DNA from: Parachlamydia sp.
Lineage (GTDB): Bacteria > Chlamydiota > Chlamydiia > Chlamydiales > Parachlamydiaceae
DNA length: 5,773 bases
NCBI GenBank assembly: GCA_021298935.1
Contig: JAJTHR010000218.1
Coordinates: 1-5,773 of the forward strand
Direction of reading: 5' to 3'
Below, piece by piece: positions 1-5,111 of the stretch. A program made the position numbers and the translations under genes. Below the pieces are notes generated by a model. The model was given only the letters and a program-made list of their open reading frames with translations, was not told the DNA's origin and made no database searches. The stretch's first letter is position 1. Every line of letters starts with the position of its first letter.

Positions 1-218
1 ACGTCATTGGTGGTGTCTGCTGGGTAGTCTGTCAATCGCTCTTCAGTACGCCAACTGCGCGATGTCTCGGCTCCAGTGGCAAATTCGTTCCACTCTTCAT
101 TTTGAGACGTCAGGATTGAAATGTCTTGTCTGGGAACATTAGCGTTGATTAACGTTTGGACGAGTTTTTCGGCTTCTCTGCGGTTTTTTAAAACACCATA
201 AACTGCTTGATTTGCCAT
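1..218 (-). CDS. Partial stress-type protein, general stress protein 17M-like N-terminus
   Basis: The first 72 codons of a leftward gene; the rest lies outside the window. The ATG (218-216) follows a strong Shine-Dalgarno GGGAGG (225-230 on the opposite strand) with 6-nt spacing, so the start is well supported. The product begins MANQAVYGVLKNRREAEKLV and continues with ..NANVPRQDISILTSQN. This pattern (a short strand AVYGV, a helix rich in E/K/L, then a conserved 'DISIL' strand) resembles the ferredoxin-like N-terminal module of general-stress-protein-17M-like/YflT-type proteins, where a glycine-rich membrane-associated segment often follows. That second segment is not visible here, so the family call is an inference. 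After residue 50 the chain is polar and acidic (ERLTDYPADTTND). A neighbouring gene on the same strand encodes a BON-domain lipoprotein, which fits an envelope or osmotic stress role. Molecular function is unknown. Confidence 0.7.
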   Translation of the reverse strand, partial: MANQAVYGVLKNRREAEKLVQTLINANVPRQDISILTSQNEEWNEFATGAETSRSWRTEERLTDYPADTTND

Positions 219-263
219 AAATTTCCTCCCTATTTTTTTAGATACAAATTGAAATATAACTTA

Positions 264-291
264 ATTATAGAAGCATTAATGCCCCTATAAA
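264..291 (-). promoter_or_regulatory. Predicted sigma-70-type promoter for the 1-218 gene
   Basis: On the minus strand there is a perfect TATAAT (-10, 264-269) and, 16 bp upstream, TTTATA (286-291), which matches four of six bases of the TTGACA -35 consensus. Transcription would start near 258, giving a leader of about 40 nt before the ATG at 218. The spacer contains a perfect 10-bp palindrome GCATTAATGC (273-282). The promoter begins just after the stop codon of the lipoprotein gene, so the left gene can be expressed independently of it. This is prediction from sequence only. Confidence 0.5.
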
Positions 292-299
292 CTTATGTT

Positions 300-695
300 T
301 TAGCGCGTTTCCTTTACTTCAAGTTGGTTATCAACATTATTTACGCCGCTCACTTCTTTTGTCTTTCTAGCAATTTCATTTTTTTCTCTATCATTGTTAA
401 CAACCCCTCTTAATGTCACTACGCCATTAACTGTTATAATTTTGACATTTTTAGCATTTGTCGACAAAGCTTCATCACCAACAATTGCCTGGCGAATTTT
501 TTGAGTCACTGCGCGGTCTAGGTCATTCTCAGACTGGTCGCCGCTTGTCATCGTATGGCCGCTACGGTCCCTTTCATTTCGTCCTGTATTATCTACTGCA
601 TGCTGACCTTTATTATCTGCTGCATGCTGCCCTCTATTATCGCAAGCCGTGAATACAAGGCACAAAGAGGATAATAGGAAAAGTTTATTTTTCAT
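300..695 (-). CDS. BON-domain lipoprotein (envelope stress type)
   Basis: A complete 131-aa leftward gene with ATG at 695-693 and a GGAG Shine-Dalgarno (703-706) 7 nt upstream. Residues 1-17 form a lipoprotein signal peptide (MKNKLFLLSSLCLVFTA) ending in the lipobox FTA-C, so Cys18 is the likely lipidated residue. Asp19 follows; in E. coli an Asp at +2 keeps lipoproteins in the inner membrane, though whether this rule holds in chlamydiae is unknown. Residues 19-58 are a hydrophilic low-complexity linker starting with near-identical 8-residue repeats (DNRGQHAA, DNKGQHAV, then degenerate DNTGRNER). Residues about 59-128 are a BON domain: helix LDRAVTQKIRQAI, strand NVKIITVNGVVTLRGVV, helix, then VSGVNNVDNQLEV. 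The motif 'V-G-V-V-T-L-R-G-V' is typical. BON domains (as in OsmY) bind phospholipid or envelope components and are usually stress-induced. One domain only, against two in OsmY. The exact ligand cannot be deduced. Confidence 0.9.
   Translation of the reverse strand: MKNKLFLLSSLCLVFTACDNRGQHAADNKGQHAVDNTGRNERDRSGHTMTSGDQSENDLDRAVTQKIRQAIVGDEALSTNAKNVKIITVNGVVTLRGVVNNDREKNEIARKTKEVSGVNNVDNQLEVKETR
588..635 (-). repeat. Two tandem 24-bp units in the lipoprotein linker
   Basis: Two adjacent 24-bp copies (588-611 and 612-635) differ at only a few positions, and a third copy begins (ATTATC, 636-641) next to the signal-peptide end. Each unit encodes one 8-residue repeat of the form DN(R/K)GQHA(A/V) in the linker of the BON lipoprotein, and each contains the palindrome GCATGC. 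The unit length is a multiple of three, so gain or loss of a copy would change linker length without breaking the frame. Confidence 0.8.
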
Positions 696-734
696 CTTGT
701 TACTCCGTAAATTTATTTAAGTATCTTATATTCA

Positions 735-759
735 AGGATCTTTCAATATCATAGATCCT
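735..759. promoter_or_regulatory. Inverted repeat upstream of the lipoprotein gene, possible operator
   Basis: The arms AGGATCT (735-741) and AGATCCT (753-759) are perfect 7-bp inverted copies separated by 11 bp. The dyad lies 40-64 bp upstream of the lipoprotein start. A minus-strand TATGAT (748-753), five of six bases of a -10 box, sits between and partly in the arms, but no convincing -35 accompanies it. The arrangement would suit a dimeric regulator covering a promoter, or a small RNA hairpin in the leader. No specific regulator can be named. Confidence 0.3.
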
Positions 760-820
760 AACCGTACAATTCGGAGAATAGGGATATTTTATTTTAAATC
801 AAATATATTCTTTAATTTTT

Positions 821-852
821 AAAAGTAAGGAGGTATACTTCCTTTTACTTTT
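821..852 (+). promoter_or_regulatory. Hairpin in the tyrS upstream region containing a full Shine-Dalgarno sequence
   Basis: Bases 821-833 pair with 838-852: eight pairs (AAAAGTAA with TTACTTTT), a TT bulge at 843-844 on the 3' side, then GGAGG with CTTCC (one G-T wobble), closed by a TATA loop. The 3' arm runs into CTTTTT (848-853), giving it a terminator-like look, although most of the T run is inside the stem. The 5' arm includes TAAGGAGGT (826-834), complementary over nine bases to the usual 16S rRNA 3' end, yet no ATG, GTG or TTG lies at normal distance after it. TATACT (834-839) could also act as a -10 box. It may be an attenuator, a promoter or chance; the sequence alone does not decide. 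Confidence 0.35.
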
Positions 853-879
853 TAATAAACCCAGGTTTTGAGTAACATA

Positions 880-915
880 ATGTCATTCAAATTACAAAAA
901 ATGAGCGAATTATGA
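880..915 (+). other. Possible 11-codon leader ORF overlapping the tyrS start
   Basis: ATG at 880 opens a short frame encoding MSFKLQKMSEL and ending in TGA at 913-915. The stop overlaps the tyrS ATG (912-914) as ATGA, the classic arrangement for translational coupling. A weak TGAG (869-872) lies 7 nt before the ATG. tyrS itself has only a weak TGAG (902-905) 6 nt before its start, so coupled reinitiation would make sense. The peptide has no tyrosine, so it is not an obvious tyrosine-sensing attenuator. A frame this short can easily occur by chance. If the CATAAT at 876-881 is the true -10 box, the leader ATG would not be transcribed. Confidence 0.2.
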
Positions 916-2183
916 CTGTCATTGATGTTTTGCAAGAAAGGGGATTTATTGAAGCGTTAACGAGCGATGAATTAAAAAAAATGACAGAAAAGCCGATAAA
1001 GGTCTATTGCGGCTTCGATCCAACCGCAGACAGCCTGCATTTAGGCAATTTAGTTGCGATCATGGGACTAGCCTGGTTTCAAAGGTTTGGGCATACTCCA
1101 GTCGCTTTAATGGGCGGGGCGACAGGCATGATCGGTGATCCCTCAGGTAAAAGTGCGGAACGTCAATTGCTCGATGCCACGACGATTCAAAACAATTTGA
1201 ATGGCATTCAGAAAAATCTTGAGGCAATTTTAGATTTTAATCATACGACTGCACGCCCTCTTCTTGTAAATAATTTAGATTGGTTTCAGGATTTCAAGCT
1301 GATCCCTTTTTTAAGGGAGGTCGGTAAATTTTTCCGTTTAGGCCCCATGCTTGCCAAAGACAGCGTTAAATCGAGGCTGCAAAGCGAAGAGGGAATGAGT
1401 TTTACTGAATTTTGCTATCAAACTCTTCAGGGTTATGATTTTTTACATCTCTTTAATGCAGAGAATGTGACGGTGCAGCTTGGGGGTAGCGATCAATGGG
1501 GAAATATCATCGCGGGCACGGACCTGATTCGAAAAATTCATTCAAAACAGGCCTATGGCATTACTTTTCCCCTATTAACGAAAAGTGATGGACAGAAATT
1601 TGGGAAATCCGAGAAGGGGGCCATTTGGCTTTCACCTGACAAAGTTTCGCCTTATGAATTTTATCAGTATCTCATCAGGGTAGAAGATGCAGATGTCATT
1701 AAATTGATGCGCATGCTGACTTTTATGGATATGGCTGAAATTCATGAATACGAGAGAAAAATGCAGGAGAGCGGCTATGTGCCCCGGACGGCACAAAAGA
1801 GACTTGCAGAAGAAATCACGCGCATTGTGCATGGTTCATCCGGACTTGAAAAAGCCCTTAAGGTCACTGAAGGAATTGCACCGGGGACTGAGGCCACTCT
1901 TAATGTAGAAATCCTGGAAAGCCTGGCAGCTGACATGCCGAACAGGTCTTTTAAAAGGGAGGAAATACTGAATAAAAAAGTCACTGACGTATTGTTTGAA
2001 ACAGGAATGCAGCCAAGCAAAGGGGAAGCCAGAAGGATGATTAAAAATGGCGGCGTTTCGATCAATAATGTTAAAATTAGCGAAGAAGGTTTTGAAATTA
2101 AAATAGAGCATTTTATTGAAGAGCGGCTTCTACTTTTAGCTGCAGGAAAGAAAAATAAATTGCTAATTCGATTAATTTCATAA
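912..2183 (+). CDS. tyrS: Tyrosyl-tRNA synthetase (TyrRS)
   Basis: A complete 423-aa cytosolic class I aminoacyl-tRNA synthetase that charges tRNA-Tyr with tyrosine using ATP; the length is normal for the family. The Rossmann catalytic domain starts near residue 30 with YCGFDPTADSLHLGNL, where H43-L-G-N46 is the HIGH signature in variant form. Next come GGATGMIGDPSGKSAER, LAKDSVKSRLQSEEGMSFTEFCYQ (tyrosine/adenylate pocket region), GGSDQWGN (191-198, tyrosine binding) and the KMSKS-equivalent KFGKS (229-233). The anticodon-binding part follows. Residues about 356-420 form an S4 RNA-binding domain (VLFETGMQPSKGEARRMIKNGGVSINN). The ATG at 912 gives the usual short N-terminus before the catalytic core; its Shine-Dalgarno is weak. 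It diverges from the lipoprotein gene across a 216-bp region and precedes the IHF-like gene by 81 bp with no clear terminator, so partial co-transcription is possible. Confidence 0.98.
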   Translation: MTVIDVLQERGFIEALTSDELKKMTEKPIKVYCGFDPTADSLHLGNLVAIMGLAWFQRFGHTPVALMGGATGMIGDPSGKSAERQLLDATTIQNNLNGIQKNLEAILDFNHTTARPLLVNNLDWFQDFKLIPFLREVGKFFRLGPMLAKDSVKSRLQSEEGMSFTEFCYQTLQGYDFLHLFNAENVTVQLGGSDQWGNIIAGTDLIRKIHSKQAYGITFPLLTKSDGQKFGKSEKGAIWLSPDKVSPYEFYQYLIRVEDADVIKLMRMLTFMDMAEIHEYERKMQESGYVPRTAQKRLAEEITRIVHGSSGLEKALKVTEGIAPGTEATLNVEILESLAADMPNRSFKREEILNKKVTDVLFETGMQPSKGEARRMIKNGGVSINNVKISEEGFEIKIEHFIEERLLLLAAGKKNKLLIRLIS

Positions 2184-2264
2184 AAGATCTTGCAGGAAAA
2201 TTAAAAGCCCATGAAAATGTTCTGAAATTATATTAAAATAGTTCAAGTGGAGGAATTCGAAAGT

Positions 2265-2594
2265 ATGACGTTGGATACAAAGAAAGGCCATACCATGACA
2301 AAGAAAAAGTTGATTAATTCCATTTCGCAAGACAAGGGAATTCATCCTAATGATGTGCGCCATGTCATTCAAGCTTTTCTTGATAAAATCACTGACTGCT
2401 TATCTCAAGGAGAGAGATTGGAATTTCGAGAATTTGGAGTATTTGAAGTGGTAGAACGCAAGCAAAAAATCGGCAGAAATCCCAAAAAAGCATCTGTTCC
2501 CATCGTCATCCCTGCCAGGCAGGCCGTTAAATTTACACCTGGCAAAAAAATGCGCCAAGTGGTTGAAGGGGAAGCGTTTGTGGAAGTAGGCTAA
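2265..2594 (+). CDS. IHF/HU-family nucleoid-associated DNA-binding protein
   Basis: A DNABII-family protein that bends DNA as a dimer and takes part in nucleoid structure and regulation. From the 2265 ATG it has 109 residues. The family core begins at MTKKKLI (residue 11), followed by two helices (SISQDKGIHPNDVRHVIQAF), the strand LEFREFGVFEVVERK, the DNA-embracing arm with GRNP (70-73, intercalating Pro73) and IPARQAVKFTPGKKM. It resembles C. trachomatis CT267 (himD/ihfA). Three starts are possible: GTG 2247, ATG 2265 and ATG 2295. I chose 2265 because GGAGG (2249-2253) lies 11 nt before it, and a short pre-core extension also occurs in the C. trachomatis protein as I recall it. ATG 2295, with AAAGG 7 nt upstream, gives the standard 99-aa HU length and is a serious alternative. 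The gene heads a tight cluster with the CT266-like gene 37 bp downstream. HU and IHF subunits cannot be told apart with certainty here. Confidence 0.93.
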   Translation: MTLDTKKGHTMTKKKLINSISQDKGIHPNDVRHVIQAFLDKITDCLSQGERLEFREFGVFEVVERKQKIGRNPKKASVPIVIPARQAVKFTPGKKMRQVVEGEAFVEVG

Positions 2595-2631
2595 TCCTCA
2601 ACGTTTTTCTTTAAAATTAGGTCCGTCCTCT

Positions 2632-4104
2632 ATGACAAGCAAGCCACCTCTCGATGTTTACAAAGAATCTTTAGCAGAGGAACCGGACTGTCTTTCTCCA
2701 ATGAGCTCGGCTTTAAACTTTTTTTTTCAAAATCAACCTTTTTCAATGGAAGCGGTCATTGATGATTGCAGTTGGGAAGAAACGTTCATGGCATCGGAAA
2801 AGGCCATTGAAAATTGGAAGAAGCTTCTCGCTGCCAACCTTCTTAACTACTTAAGCGGCTCTCCCGTCAAAGACATCTATCAAAAAGTAGGCTACTATGA
2901 CAAACAGTCATGGGATCAAAGTTCGCAATATTTAAGAGTATTGGTTGCTTTGAACCATTGGCTGGCTAACATGCCCCTGCCGGATATGGGAATTTCTCTG
3001 ATTGAATATGGAGCAGCCCCCATTAGCTTAGTTGAATACGCTCCTCAGTTGGCAATCCCTTACTCTCCCTACCACCTGGAATTTGGCTTATTTCTGGCCC
3101 TGCTTGCTTATTTGACCAAGCGGGAGGATTTAAAAGAGTGGGTGTGCCGTTTAGCAAAATGGCAGCTCAATACATTGGATAAGCATTTTAAACCCTTTAG
3201 CTCTTTATTTGTACGGGAAGTAGATGGAAATGATGCATCGCTATTAAAGCTTTATTATTTATTCTTTTATGCTACTTCCTTACTAACAAGGGAAAAAGAA
3301 TTTGAAAGTGTATCGCAGGCCCTTCGCTTGCAGCCTCAAGAAAACCAGCATGAAGTTCACAAGTTATGGTTTCTGATTGAAAAAATGTTGCCGGCGCCTG
3401 CTGACGGCTTTCTCCCCATTTTGTCTTTGCCGGAGCATATTTATGATCCAAGTGCTTCTTTAGTGGGATTTCGCTCGGAAAAGCAAAATGTCATTTGCAC
3501 GCTGCATGGAGCGAATACAGGTCTTGGCGCATTAAAATGGGGTAATCTGGAAGTTGTCAATTTCGGTCCTCAATATCTTCCCTTGGATAATTGCAAAGGG
3601 TTTGGGATTGAGGGTAATTATCTTTCCGATAAGGGCTTGCGTAAATCCACTATTGAATTAAAAAAGAGGGGTTTTTATTTAAAGGGATGCGTCCGCGTTG
3701 TGGATGAACCTGATAACAATTTATTCCAGGGAAAATTCAGGGGCATTTGGATGGATGTGTCTCAGGAGCTAAAAAACCCCAATTTTTCACTACAGGCTTC
3801 TTTTTTAGGATTAGACGGGTGGGAACAAACGGCTTTTTGCTTTTATGTCAAAGCTTTAAGATGCCGCATTGGAACCCTGAAAACCCTTTTACATGGAAAT
3901 CTCGACAGCTATCAAGGCTACTCGCACCCCATTTATATTGAAAGTGATGAATGCTCACTGCTTTTTTCAATCCCTGCATTTGAAGGCACTGTTCAAATTA
4001 TTCCTTTAGGAGATGGAGCAAAATTTTGGGGGGCAAATTTTTTAATTGCCTACCTGCTACATCCTACGCAACGTCATTATAGTTGGGAAATAATTCCAAG
4101 TTAA
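2632..4104 (+). CDS. Conserved chlamydial protein of unknown function (CT266-like)
   Basis: A complete 490-aa protein that I cannot assign to a characterised family. Its place between the IHF-like gene and accA matches C. trachomatis CT266, so I treat it as the orthologue by synteny. No signal peptide or convincing membrane span is seen, suggesting a cytosolic protein. The sequence divides in two. Residues about 45-260 look mainly helical, with amphipathic segments such as ENWKKLLAANLLNYL, YHLEFGLFLALLAYLTKRED and LLKLYYLFFYATSLL. Residues about 265-490 look rich in beta strands (NVICTLHGANTG, LEVVNFGPQYLPLD, GFYLKGCVRVVDE, CSLLFSIPAFEGTVQIIPL), ending in aromatic HYSWEIIPS. An alpha-helical half followed by a beta-sandwich half recalls heparinase/alginate-lyase-type enzymes, but I see no certain catalytic residues and make no functional claim. 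The start has a weak TAGG 10 nt upstream. A nine-T run lies at codons 30-32. Confidence 0.85.
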   Translation: MTSKPPLDVYKESLAEEPDCLSPMSSALNFFFQNQPFSMEAVIDDCSWEETFMASEKAIENWKKLLAANLLNYLSGSPVKDIYQKVGYYDKQSWDQSSQYLRVLVALNHWLANMPLPDMGISLIEYGAAPISLVEYAPQLAIPYSPYHLEFGLFLALLAYLTKREDLKEWVCRLAKWQLNTLDKHFKPFSSLFVREVDGNDASLLKLYYLFFYATSLLTREKEFESVSQALRLQPQENQHEVHKLWFLIEKMLPAPADGFLPILSLPEHIYDPSASLVGFRSEKQNVICTLHGANTGLGALKWGNLEVVNFGPQYLPLDNCKGFGIEGNYLSDKGLRKSTIELKKRGFYLKGCVRVVDEPDNNLFQGKFRGIWMDVSQELKNPNFSLQASFLGLDGWEQTAFCFYVKALRCRIGTLKTLLHGNLDSYQGYSHPIYIESDECSLLFSIPAFEGTVQIIPLGDGAKFWGANFLIAYLLHPTQRHYSWEIIPS

Positions 4105-4121
4105 TTAATAATAAGAGTCTT

Positions 4122-5090
4122 ATGACAGCCCCCAAATTATTCGCCTTCATTACCTTATTTCTTTTCAGTGCGATTGGACTGGCCGCTTTATTTAAAAGCC
4201 CCTCCTCTCTTCCGATGAATGCACACCCGGAAAGCGTTCTTGAGGAGATCGACATTGACGTTGCCATTCAAAGCATTCAGCCGGCCGCCCCTTCTCCTTT
4301 AGCATTATCTGGCTCAAAAGCTTCCCAAGAAGGCTTGCCGCAAGGCAATCGCATTGAGGAATTGTTTAGAACAAAAGAGCCAAAACTGCCGATTGTCGAA
4401 ACACTGATGTATAAAAGCCATGTTCCCTGGCTGAAGGGACGGCCCGCCTGGCTTTCTGATTATGCCTCCCATTATGAAACATCCCGCCATTTTATTGCCC
4501 GCAGCCTGAATGGAAAGCCTGATTACGTCAAACAAGAAATTGCAGAAGGGGACCGTTTTAACGTTCTCTGCAAAGAAAAAAATATTGAATTTTATCTGAT
4601 TGTCGATGCCTCCCGCTGCAAAATGTGGTTTTATTATACCGCAGAAGGGGAGATCCAACCGGTCCTTTTAAAGACTTATGATGTCGGTCTCGGAAGACTC
4701 GATTCCGCCAACGTTTCAGGATTGTTGACCCCCCTTGGTAAATACCTACTCGGCGATCGGATTGCCATTTATAAGCCCAAAACGACGGGAATCTATCATG
4801 GCAAAAAAATTGAAATGATCACTGTTTTCGGTACACGCTGGATTCCCTTTGAAAAGGAGATTGGTTCCGTGACAGCACCTGCAAAAGGCTTTGGTCTGCA
4901 TGGCACCCCCTGGCAAAGAAATGCTGCGGGAGACCTTGTGGACAGTGGAGAAGGAATCGGCAACTATGAAAGCGATGGCTGCATTCGTTTGCGCACTTCT
5001 GATATGGAAGAAATTTTTTCGATCATCATCACTAAGCCGACAACGATTGAAATTGTGCCCCATTTCTATCACTCATCTTTAATAAATTAA
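4122..5090 (+). CDS. Membrane-anchored L,D-transpeptidase (YkuD domain)
   Basis: A 322-aa envelope enzyme predicted to form or modify peptidoglycan peptide links with a catalytic cysteine. Residues about 4-23 (PKLFAFITLFLFSAIGLAAL) form a signal anchor or uncleaved signal peptide, followed by a Pro/Ala/Ser-rich linker and a region of unknown fold. The YkuD domain spans about 154-318: IEFYLIVDASRCKMWFYY, YDVGLGRLDS, LLTPLGKYLLGDR, then catalytic LHGT with His260 and SDGCIRLR with Cys287 and Arg289, the family signature. All key residues are present. I chose ATG 4122 (AAGAG 4-8 nt upstream) over an in-frame TTG at 4083, because the TTG would overlap the previous gene and put 13 polar residues before the membrane segment. 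It lies 17 bp after the CT266-like gene and 18 bp before accA, so it is probably co-transcribed. Chlamydial peptidoglycan is unusual, and environmental chlamydiae are known to make sacculi, which gives this enzyme a plausible substrate. Confidence 0.93.
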   Translation: MTAPKLFAFITLFLFSAIGLAALFKSPSSLPMNAHPESVLEEIDIDVAIQSIQPAAPSPLALSGSKASQEGLPQGNRIEELFRTKEPKLPIVETLMYKSHVPWLKGRPAWLSDYASHYETSRHFIARSLNGKPDYVKQEIAEGDRFNVLCKEKNIEFYLIVDASRCKMWFYYTAEGEIQPVLLKTYDVGLGRLDSANVSGLLTPLGKYLLGDRIAIYKPKTTGIYHGKKIEMITVFGTRWIPFEKEIGSVTAPAKGFGLHGTPWQRNAAGDLVDSGEGIGNYESDGCIRLRTSDMEEIFSIIITKPTTIEIVPHFYHSSLIN

Positions 5091-5098
5091 TAATGCTT

Positions 5099-5111
5099 GG
5101 AGTTTTTTTTG
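5099..5111 (+). promoter_or_regulatory. Ribosome binding site and TTG start of accA
   Basis: GGAG (5099-5102) is followed by six T bases and then TTG (5109-5111). The spacing is ideal, and the frame opened by this TTG matches the family N-terminus from the first residue ([13 protein letters not shown]). The next in-frame ATG lies well inside the protein (the Met of LKMQVYANL), so TTG is by far the best start. The T run 5103-5110 includes the first two bases of the start codon. Confidence 0.8.

Noticed and set aside
458..652. Plus-strand ORF with repeated YYLLHA motifs
   Set aside because: It is antisense to the BON lipoprotein; the repetition comes from the 24-bp DNA repeat encoding the linker on the real strand. 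No ribosome binding site supports it.
821..853. Hairpin as a rho-independent terminator
   Set aside because: It lies between divergent genes, so no upstream plus-strand gene in this window needs it, and most of the T run is inside the stem rather than after it. It is kept only as a possible regulatory element.
1632..2111. Three overlapping minus-strand ORFs inside tyrS
   Set aside because: They lie opposite a well-supported tyrS and show no family features or start signals; they are shadows.
2159..2236. Open stretch after tyrS reading IANSINFIKDLAGKLKAHE in another frame
   Set aside because: It looks peptide-like but has no start codon near its beginning, and the TyrRS S4 domain is already complete, so it is not evidence of a frameshifted extension.
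2184..2264. Search for a tyrS terminator or promoter for the IHF-like gene
   Set aside because: The gap is AT-rich with TATATT and TAAAAT matches to a -10 box but no matching -35, and there is no GC-rich hairpin with a T run; nothing firm enough to list.
4083..4121. Upstream TTG start for the YkuD gene
   Set aside because: It would overlap the end of the CT266-like gene by 22 bp, lacks a Shine-Dalgarno, and puts polar residues before the signal anchor. ATG 4122 fits better.
4314..5072. ORFs in other frames within the YkuD gene, both strands
   Set aside because: They overlap a gene with intact catalytic motifs and show no recognisable content of their own.
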